Assembly: GCA_026706425.1 (NCBI GenBank)
Contig: JAPOYW010000037.1
Location: 1 to 12,047 of the forward strand
DNA length: 12,047 nucleotides
DNA from: Gammaproteobacteria bacterium
GTDB taxonomy: Bacteria > Pseudomonadota > Gammaproteobacteria > Pseudomonadales > Azotimanducaceae
Reading direction: 5' to 3'
Shown here in pieces: positions 7,219 through 12,047 of this stretch. A model generated the notes under the pieces. The model had not been told where the DNA came from, made no database searches, and saw only the letters and a list, made by a program, of their open reading frames with translations. Position numbers and translations under genes: made by a program. Positions within the stretch are counted from its first letter, which is position 1. Every line of letters begins with the position of its first letter.

Positions 7219-7239
7219 ATGGCAAACCCGATCCGATGA
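7219..7239 (+). CDS. Possible six-codon leader ORF overlapping the amidotransferase start
   Basis: ATG at 7219 opens a mini-ORF encoding MANPIR, with TGA at 7237-7239 overlapping the next ATG as ATGA. AGGG sits five bases before its ATG, whereas the amidotransferase ATG has no clear Shine-Dalgarno sequence. Ribosomes finishing the leader could restart at the overlapping ATG. This may also be chance. Confidence 0.25.
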   Translation: MANPIR

Positions 7240-7964
7240 CCCCTGCGCCGGTCCAAGTCGTTCGCCACGTCAGCTTCGAAGACCTCGGAACGATGGAGCG
7301 GTTGTTCGCGTCGTGGGGGTTGTCCTTCGAATACCTTGATCCACCCCGCGACGAACTGGCGCACGGGACGGATGCGAAGCTGCTGGTCGTCATGGGCGGG
7401 CCGATCAGCGTCAACGACGTGGGTCGCTTCCGCCACCTAGGTGAGGAGGTGGACCTGATCCGCAAGCGCATCGAGCGTGGGCTGCCGACGTTGGGTATCT
7501 GCCTCGGAGCACAGTTGATCGCTTATGCCCTCGGCGCGACGGTTGCCCCGATGCAAGACCCCGAAATCGGTTGGGGACGCCTGACCTTGACCGACGCCGG
7601 TTCCGCGGGCCCATTGCGCTACCTGACGAGTCCGGTGCTGCACTGGCACGGCGAGGCGTTCGAACTACCCAGGGGGTGCCCGTCCCTGGCGTCCACGCCG
7701 AAGTGCCCGAACCAGGCGTTCGCCGTGGGGGCCCACACCTTGGCATTGCAGTTCCACATCGAGGTGGCGGAGGAACATCTGGAGCGCTGGCTGGTCGGCC
7801 ACATCCACGAACTGGACCATGTCGGCATCCCGGTGGCGAAGCTCAGGGACGACGCCCGCAAATTTGCTGCGAAGGCCACTTCGGAAGGGGCGGAACTGCT
7901 AACGGATTGGTGGTCCGGGATGATCGCGGGGCGCCAAGGCTTCCAGGTGCGTGGTACGAATTAG
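7236..7964 (+). CDS. Class I glutamine amidotransferase, GMP-synthase-like (COG0518)
   Basis: A 242-residue stand-alone class I (triad) glutamine amidotransferase domain. The nucleophile is Cys89 in TLGICLGAQLIAYALG, and the other triad members are His174 and Glu176 in ALQFHIEV. VVMGGPISVND (51-61) forms the oxyanion-side loop and the segment VLHWHGEAFELP (134-145) is typical of this group. It hydrolyses the gamma-glutamyl amide of glutamine or a related compound. There is no ATP-pyrophosphatase domain, so it is not GMP synthetase itself. The ATG at 7236 is chosen because the upstream extension (to 7113) is not protein-like for this family. It is divergent from the receptor cluster and its relation to that cluster is uncertain. 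Confidence 0.85.
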   Translation: MTPAPVQVVRHVSFEDLGTMERLFASWGLSFEYLDPPRDELAHGTDAKLLVVMGGPISVNDVGRFRHLGEEVDLIRKRIERGLPTLGICLGAQLIAYALGATVAPMQDPEIGWGRLTLTDAGSAGPLRYLTSPVLHWHGEAFELPRGCPSLASTPKCPNQAFAVGAHTLALQFHIEVAEEHLERWLVGHIHELDHVGIPVAKLRDDARKFAAKATSEGAELLTDWWSGMIAGRQGFQVRGTN

Positions 7965-7968
7965 GTAT

Positions 7969-7995
7969 TGTCTCCGTAAGACATTGTTTTGTGGT
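7969..7995 (+). terminator. Weak intrinsic terminator after the amidotransferase gene
   Basis: TGTCT (7969-7973), a CCGTA loop and AGACA (7979-7983) form a 5-bp stem starting five bases after the stop codon. TTGTTTTGTGG follows, a T-rich tail on the plus strand. The stem is short and AT-rich, so efficiency may be low; the position between convergent units fits. Confidence 0.3.
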
Positions 7996-8001
7996 TGTTG
8001 T

Positions 8002-8089
8002 TGGCGGAGGGGCAGGGATTCGAACCCTGGGAAGGTCGCCCTTCGCTGGTTTTCAAGACCAGTGCTTTCGTCCGCTCAGCCACCCCTCC
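8002..8089 (-). tRNA. tRNA-Ser(UGA)
   Basis: An 88-nucleotide type II tRNA on the minus strand, including an encoded CCA end (8002-8004). The acceptor stem GGAGGGG pairs with CCCCTCC, with discriminator G. The D-arm is GGCTGAGCGG and the anticodon stem CTGGT/ACCAG holds the loop with anticodon TGA. A long variable arm (GAAGG/CCTTC) and the T-arm AGGGTTCGAATCCCT complete the fold. The layout matches serT-type tRNAs that read UCA and related serine codons. It lies 25 bases downstream of galE on the same strand. Confidence 0.96.
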
Positions 8090-8111
8090 GGGTTCCGACG
8101 CGGTGGCGCGC

Positions 8112-8117
8112 ATTCTA
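8112..8117 (-). promoter_or_regulatory. Candidate -10 element for tRNA-Ser, built on the galE stop codon
   Basis: TAGAAT lies 22 bases before the mature tRNA 5' end and is followed by a GC-rich GCGCGCC, as in stringently controlled stable-RNA promoters. Its TAG is also the stop codon of galE. The -35 region is poor, so the tRNA may alternatively be co-transcribed with galE. Confidence 0.4.
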
Positions 8118-9137
8118 CGCCTTTCCGCCTCGAAAGCCGTGCGGGTGCGTGGTCTGCCATCGCCAAAGGTCTTCGCACATGCGCCGGAGGTCGTACTGGG
8201 CCGTCCAGCCCAGTTCGTCGCCGGCCTTGCCGGGATCGGCACACGACACGACGACATCGCCCGGTCGCCTGGGGGCGATGCGGTAAGGGATCTGCCGTCC
8301 GCTCGCGGCTTCGAAGGCGCGCACGACCTCGAATACGGTGTGTCCCCGTCCGGTACCGAGATTGTGAACGGCAACCCCGGTTCCTGTGGCGAGGTAGTCA
8401 AGTGCGTTCACATGTCCCCGGGCGAGATCGACGACGTGCAGGTAGTCGCGTACGCCCGTGCCGTCCGGGGTGGGGTAGTCGTTGCCGAACACATTCAGCA
8501 GTTCCCGCCGGCCGACGGCGACCTGGGCGACGGACGGCAACAGGTTCATGGGCACGCCGGCGGGGTCTTCGCCGATTTCGCCGCTAGGATGGGCGCCCAC
8601 CGCGTTGAAATAGCGCAGGATGGAGATGCGCCAGCCGGGATCGGCGGCGTGGGTGTCGTGCAGGAGGCCCTCGACGATGAGCTTGGTTCGCGCGTAGGGG
8701 CTCGTGGGGTCCGGGGGGCTGTCTTCGTTGATTGGCATCGTGCCAGGGTCGCCGTAGACGGCGGCACTGGAACTGAACACCAGCGTCTTGACCCCGTGTG
8801 CGGCCATCCGCTCCACGAGACAAACTGTGCCCGCCACGTTGTTCTGGTAGTAGCGCAACGGCTTGGCCACGGATTCGCCGACAGCCTTCAGCGCGGCGAA
8901 GTGAAGGACCGCGTCGAAACGGTGTTCTGCGAACGCCCGGTCGAGGCACACCGGGTCGCGAATGTCGCCTTCCACGACCGGAACGTCTCGGTTCGCGACG
9001 CGTCCGATGGCCTCGACAGCCGCGCGCGTTCCGTTCGAGAGGTTGTCGAGGACCACCACGTCGTGGCCAGCGGCGAGGAGTTCGATGGCGGTGTGGCTGC
9101 CGATGTAGCCGGCGCCGCCGGTCACGAGCGTCTTCAA
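8115..9137 (-). CDS. galE: UDP-glucose 4-epimerase
   Basis: A 340-residue extended short-chain dehydrogenase/reductase, close to the usual 338. It interconverts UDP-glucose and UDP-galactose (or the N-acetyl forms) in the cytoplasm with tightly bound NAD. The NAD-binding motif GGAGYIGSH is at 7-15, DNLSNG at 31-36, HFAALKAVGES at 79-89, and the catalytic residues are Ser124 in SSSAAVYG, with Tyr148 and Lys152 in YARTK. LRYFNAVGAHPSGEIGEDP and GVRDYLHVVDLARGH are standard GalE signatures. The start is TTG (9135-9137), giving MKTLVTGGAGYIGSH. The longer in-frame extension to 9272 lies inside the preceding epimerase gene. It begins 7 bases after that gene, so it is the last protein gene of the sugar-nucleotide operon and is followed by tRNA-Ser. 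Confidence 0.95.
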   Translation of the reverse strand: MKTLVTGGAGYIGSHTAIELLAAGHDVVVLDNLSNGTRAAVEAIGRVANRDVPVVEGDIRDPVCLDRAFAEHRFDAVLHFAALKAVGESVAKPLRYYQNNVAGTVCLVERMAAHGVKTLVFSSSAAVYGDPGTMPINEDSPPDPTSPYARTKLIVEGLLHDTHAADPGWRISILRYFNAVGAHPSGEIGEDPAGVPMNLLPSVAQVAVGRRELLNVFGNDYPTPDGTGVRDYLHVVDLARGHVNALDYLATGTGVAVHNLGTGRGHTVFEVVRAFEAASGRQIPYRIAPRRPGDVVVSCADPGKAGDELGWTAQYDLRRMCEDLWRWQTTHPHGFRGGKA

Positions 9138-9144
9138 CGTTCGG

Positions 9145-10170
9145 CTACCCGTTGTCCGTGTCGGCGATACCGTAGTAGTCGCGGTACCAGTCGATGAATC
9201 GGGTGACGCCGACCTCGATGGGCGTGGACGGTCGGTAGTCGAAGTCCGTCGCGAGCGGTTCGACATCGGCAAGGGTATTCGGGACGTCGCCGGGTTGAAT
9301 CGGCAGGAGCTTCTTCACGGCGCGACGTCCGAGTTGCTGTTCGATGATCTCGATGAAGCGAAGCAGTTCGACGGGCTTGCCGTTGCCGATGTTGTAGATG
9401 CGGTACGGCGCTTCGGATGAAGACGGGTCCGGGCGGTCGCGTCGCCAGCCAGCGTCGCCGGTCGGCGGATGGTCGAGGACGTGGACGACCCCTTCGACGA
9501 TGTCGTCGATGTAGGTGAAGTCGCGGCGGTGGTTGCCGTGGTTGAATACCTCGATGGGTTCGCCGGCGAGGATCTTGCGGGTGAACACGAACAGCGCCAT
9601 GTCGGGGCGCCCCCAGGGGCCGTAGACGGTGAAGAAGCGCAGTCCCGTTGTAGGGAGGTCGTACAGGTGGCTGTAGGCGTGGGCCATCAATTCGTTGGAC
9701 TTCTTGGTCGCCGCATAGATCGACAGCGGATGGTCGACGTTGTCGGCGGTGATGAACGGCATGCTTGTATTGGCGCCGTAGACGGCGCTGGTGGACGCGT
9801 AGACCAGGTGCTCGACATCCGCTTGGCGGACCGATTCGAGAACGTTGACGAACCCGGCGACATTGGCGTCCACGTAGGCGTGCGGGTTCTCTATGGAATG
9901 GCGGACGCCCGCCTGGGCCGCTAGATGGACGACCTGATCCGGCCGATGCCGATCGAACATCTCCTGCCAGGGCTCGCGGTCCGCGATGTCGACCTTCTCG
10001 AAGCAAAATCCGGGCAATCGGCCAAGACGTTCCAGGCGTGCGCGTTTGAGGGCGACGTCGTAGTAGTCGTTGAGGTTGTCGATGCCGACTACCGCGTCAC
10101 CGCGTTCGGCGAGCCGTTCCGCCGTGAACGAGCCAATGAACCCCGCGGCACCGGTGACTAGGATCTTCAT
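9145..10170 (-). CDS. NAD-dependent epimerase, UDP-glucuronate 4-epimerase type
   Basis: A 341-residue SDR enzyme of the CapI/LpsL/WbnF group, which converts UDP-glucuronate to UDP-galacturonate (EC 5.1.3.6). The NAD motif GAAGFIGSF is at 7-15, and GIDNLNDYYDVALKRARLERL (29-49) is diagnostic for this group. The catalytic region has Thr127 in ASTSAVYG, with Tyr152 and Lys156 in YAATKKSNE, and the signature VYGPWGRPDMALFVFTRKIL lies at 182-201. The ATG start follows AGGCGG, 14 bases after the dehydrogenase stop. Because the partner dehydrogenase acts on N-acetylhexosamine nucleotides, the substrate might instead be UDP-N-acetylglucosaminuronate, as for TviC. Sequence landmarks favour the glucuronate type, so I place the exact sugar at moderate certainty. 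Confidence 0.9.
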   Translation of the reverse strand: MKILVTGAAGFIGSFTAERLAERGDAVVGIDNLNDYYDVALKRARLERLGRLPGFCFEKVDIADREPWQEMFDRHRPDQVVHLAAQAGVRHSIENPHAYVDANVAGFVNVLESVRQADVEHLVYASTSAVYGANTSMPFITADNVDHPLSIYAATKKSNELMAHAYSHLYDLPTTGLRFFTVYGPWGRPDMALFVFTRKILAGEPIEVFNHGNHRRDFTYIDDIVEGVVHVLDHPPTGDAGWRRDRPDPSSSEAPYRIYNIGNGKPVELLRFIEIIEQQLGRRAVKKLLPIQPGDVPNTLADVEPLATDFDYRPSTPIEVGVTRFIDWYRDYYGIADTDNG

Positions 10171-10184
10171 GCTCCGCCTGCTGC

Positions 10185-11480
10185 CTACAGTCGCTCGTCC
10201 ACCGCGTCTGCGGGGAGCAGCTGCTTGACGTCGAATACGACGGAAGGAAACCGCCCGAACGCCCGGATTTGTTCAGGGCCCAGTTCCCGAAACACCTCGT
10301 GGGCCACGGCCACGACGATGGCGTCGTAGCTTCCGGGCTGGGGCTGGCCGACTACCCGGATGCCGTTCGGTGCATTGGTTGTGTCGACCCAAGGGTCGTG
10401 GACGTCTACCCGCGCACCTTGGGCCTCCAGACCGGCGACGAGATCGATGACCTTGGTGTTGCGGATGTCGGGGCAGTTCTCCTTGAAGGAGAGACCGAGC
10501 ACCAGGATCCGCGAACCGGGCGGGGTAATCCGGTGGCGCTCCATCAGTCTGACCACGCGGCCCGCGACGTAATCGCCCATGGCGTCGTTGATGCGTCGTC
10601 CGGCAAGGATCAGCTCGGTGCGATGGCCGGCTTCCTCGGCCTTGTAGGTCAGGTAGTAGGGATCCACGCCGATGCAGTGTCCGCCCACCAGGCCGGGACG
10701 GAACGGCAGGAAGTTCCACTTGGTACCGGCCGCTTGGAGCACGGCATCGGTATCGACCCCGAGTCGGTCGAAGATCATCGCGAACTCGTTGACTAGGGCG
10801 ATGTTGAGGTCGCGCTGCGTGTTCTCGATGATCTTGGCGGCTTCGGCAGTCCGTAGGTTGGCGACGGGAAAGGTTCCGGCGTCGACGATGCGTCGATAAA
10901 GACTGTCGACGAACTCGAGGGTTTCCGGAGTCGATCCCGCGGTGACCTTGACGACATCGGTCAGGCGGTGGCTCTTGTCGCCCGGATTGATCCGTTCGGG
11001 ACTGTAGCCGACGAAGAAATCGCGATTGAAGCGCAACCCCGATGCTTGTTCGACGAGAGGTACGCAGACTTCCTCGGTGGCGCCCGGGTAGACGATCAAA
11101 TCAAACACCACCACCGCGCCGGGTTCCAGTGTCTGGCCCACCATGCGGCTCGCCGTTTTCAGGGCGGTGAGGTCGGGACGCTTGCTCTCGTCGATCGGCG
11201 TCGGTACGGCCACCACGAATACGTCGCTGCCCTTCAAATCGTCGAGTTCGGTGGTGAACGTCAACTGCCGTGCTTGGCGGATTTCCGATGGTTCGACTTC
11301 ATGCGTGTTGTCCACGCCGGTTGCCAGTTCCTTCACGCGGCTCGCATCGATGTCGAACCCGCGGGTCTCGAAGCGCTTGCCGAACTCGATGGCCAGCGGC
11401 AGCCCCACATAGCCGAGACCGAGCACGCTGACGGTGGGATCGTCTGGCGGGAGGGACGGTGCAAAGACGGCATCTGGCAT
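10185..11480 (-). CDS. tviB: UDP-N-acetyl-D-hexosamine 6-dehydrogenase, TviB/WbpO type
   Basis: A 431-residue nucleotide-sugar dehydrogenase with the three expected parts. The NAD domain starts VSVLGLGYVGLPLAIEFGK (17-35), and VAVPTPID (90-97) follows. The central helix domain contains YSPERINPGDK (159-169) and AAKIIENTQRDLNIALVNE (214-232). The catalytic Cys269 is in GGHCIGVDPYYL, and the UDP-binding domain has LGLSFKENCPDIRNTKV. RGFDI, the ELATGVDNTHE segment and the PYYLTYKAEE end place it with TviB/WbpO, which oxidise UDP-GlcNAc or UDP-GalNAc to the uronic acid, rather than with UDP-glucose dehydrogenase. Oddly, the family's ESTVYPG motif reads DLIVYPG at 127-133. The ATG at 11478 gives a normal length; the open frame reaching 12044 runs antiframe through the next membrane gene. 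It heads the operon with the epimerases. Confidence 0.9.
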   Translation of the reverse strand: MPDAVFAPSLPPDDPTVSVLGLGYVGLPLAIEFGKRFETRGFDIDASRVKELATGVDNTHEVEPSEIRQARQLTFTTELDDLKGSDVFVVAVPTPIDESKRPDLTALKTASRMVGQTLEPGAVVVFDLIVYPGATEEVCVPLVEQASGLRFNRDFFVGYSPERINPGDKSHRLTDVVKVTAGSTPETLEFVDSLYRRIVDAGTFPVANLRTAEAAKIIENTQRDLNIALVNEFAMIFDRLGVDTDAVLQAAGTKWNFLPFRPGLVGGHCIGVDPYYLTYKAEEAGHRTELILAGRRINDAMGDYVAGRVVRLMERHRITPPGSRILVLGLSFKENCPDIRNTKVIDLVAGLEAQGARVDVHDPWVDTTNAPNGIRVVGQPQPGSYDAIVVAVAHEVFRELGPEQIRAFGRFPSVVFDVKQLLPADAVDERL

Positions 11481-11525
11481 GGACTGGCGGAACGTCCCGG
11501 AATCTTCTGGCGAAGTGTAGCCGTA

Positions 11526-11547
11526 CCGCCGGACGGATTCGCGGCGG
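11526..11547 (-). repeat. GC-rich stem-loop between membrane gene and dehydrogenase gene
   Basis: CCGCCG (11526-11531) and CGGCGG (11542-11547) can pair around a 10-base loop in the 80-base gap. There is no U tract on the minus strand, so read-through is likely. It may be a weak transcript-end or spacing element, or chance in GC-rich DNA. Confidence 0.25.
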
Positions 11548-11560
11548 GAGATTCGGTGCG

Positions 11561-12047
11561 TCAGGCGAAGAAGGCGCTGTAGAGCCAGGGCAGACCGAAG
11601 GCGAGGACGATGCTCACCACCAGGCCCGACAATGCCTTCAATGCGTCGAAGACGACCTTGCGCACCGTCGCCCTGGTGCTGGTGTCGGCCAGGTAGAAGG
11701 ACAGCGCGAACTCCCGGCCCGCCAAGATGCCCAGGAACACCCAGGTCGTGCTCATCGGCATGCTGCTCGCCTCCTTGAAAATGAGCAGCACGATGCCGTA
11801 GATGAAGTCGATGATCGTCGCCGCCCGGATGTCGGTGGTGTCGGTCTTGCTGGTGACGATCTTCTGAATCTCGCCGCCGAACCGGTAGAAGATGTAGCCC
11901 TGTATGGCCAGCAGCGCGGCGATGCCGAACACGAGCCACTCCACCGACAGTTGGCGGGGCAGGTAGGCGAAGATGTTGGCGAGATCCTGGATGAGCCACT
12001 GGCTCCACAGGAAGCCGGTCGAGGCCCATTGGAGGAACACCCAATAG
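11561..12047 (-). CDS. Polytopic inner-membrane protein, C-terminal part (partial)
   Basis: The frame is open to the window's right edge, so the start is missing; about 162 residues are visible. At least four hydrophobic segments can be seen: LVFGIAALLAIQGYIFY, TIIDFIYGIVLLIFK, TTWVFLGILAGREFALSFYL and a last one, LVVSIVLAFGLPWLYSAFF. An amphipathic linker with EIQKIVTSKTDTTDIRAAT lies between the first two. The PMSTTW motif before the third helix recalls the PxSTTH motif of PiT phosphate transporters, so a distant transporter role is conceivable, but I cannot assign a family. The internal GTG at 12038 is not a start, because upstream codons (YWV) continue the same protein. It is 80 bases upstream of the dehydrogenase and could be unrelated to the sugar operon. 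Confidence 0.75.
   Translation of the reverse strand, partial: YWVFLQWASTGFLWSQWLIQDLANIFAYLPRQLSVEWLVFGIAALLAIQGYIFYRFGGEIQKIVTSKTDTTDIRAATIIDFIYGIVLLIFKEASSMPMSTTWVFLGILAGREFALSFYLADTSTRATVRKVVFDALKALSGLVVSIVLAFGLPWLYSAFFA

Noticed and set aside
7113..7235. Earlier ATG for the glutamine amidotransferase
   Set aside because: The added 41 residues are not typical of the family, and a candidate promoter overlaps this ATG.
8002..8089. tRNA-Ser as the attachment site of a genomic island to its left
   Set aside because: The tRNA 3' end does face the accessory cluster, but I found no integrase and no second copy of the tRNA 3' sequence in the window.
7989..9197. Long plus-strand open frame of about 400 residues opposite galE
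   Set aside because: It crosses the tRNA gene and is antisense to a clear GalE; it looks like a high-GC shadow frame.
9138..9272. N-terminal extension of GalE by 45 residues
   Set aside because: It is Arg/Ser/Thr-rich, overlaps the upstream epimerase gene, and GalE proteins begin directly at the GGAGYIGSH region.
11481..12044. N-terminal extension of the TviB-type dehydrogenase to about 619 residues
   Set aside because: The extension is rich in His, Arg and Gly with no fold signal and runs in another frame through the membrane protein gene, which has clear transmembrane segments.

Overview
The window looks like chromosomal DNA of a GC-rich Gram-negative proteobacterium. The evidence is a large TonB-dependent outer-membrane receptor, surface-sugar nucleotide genes and a tRNA-Ser(UGA) with an encoded CCA end. 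A marine or host-associated gammaproteobacterium is my best guess, but nothing in the sequence fixes the genus. Most genes are on the minus strand, and GTG/TTG starts are common.

Left edge (1-438, plus strand): the last codons of a membrane protein, probably of the DUF1538 type, overlap by ATGA the start of a divergent PII-like protein. A short convergent gap (439-526) holds stem-loops.

Central block (527-6956, minus strand, transcribed right to left): a TonB-dependent receptor with a good promoter -10 element, a CmcJ/NvfI-type putative Fe(II)/2-oxoglutarate oxygenase, a phytanoyl-CoA-dioxygenase-type oxygenase, an unrecognised 210-residue protein, and a formylglycine-type sulfatase/phosphonate monoester hydrolase homologue. 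The PhyH gene and the unknown gene overlap by 10 bases. This reads as an uptake-and-degradation locus for an unidentified organic compound: import through the receptor, oxidation by the two oxygenases, and ester cleavage by the hydrolase. It is the part of the window most likely to hold an undescribed pathway. A perfect 10-bp stem-loop separates the receptor gene from the enzymes.

Divergent gene (7236-7964, plus): a class I glutamine amidotransferase of the GMP-synthase-like type, preceded by a possible six-codon leader ORF.

Right block (8002-12047, minus): the C-terminal part of a polytopic membrane protein, a TviB/WbpO-type UDP-N-acetylhexosamine 6-dehydrogenase, a CapI-type UDP-glucuronate 4-epimerase, GalE, and tRNA-Ser(UGA). 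The three sugar-nucleotide genes are spaced by 14 and 7 bases and form an operon that would supply uronic-acid and galactose precursors for capsule, exopolysaccharide or O-antigen. No stretch over 300 bases lacks a gene. No insertion sequence, CRISPR array or integrase was seen.
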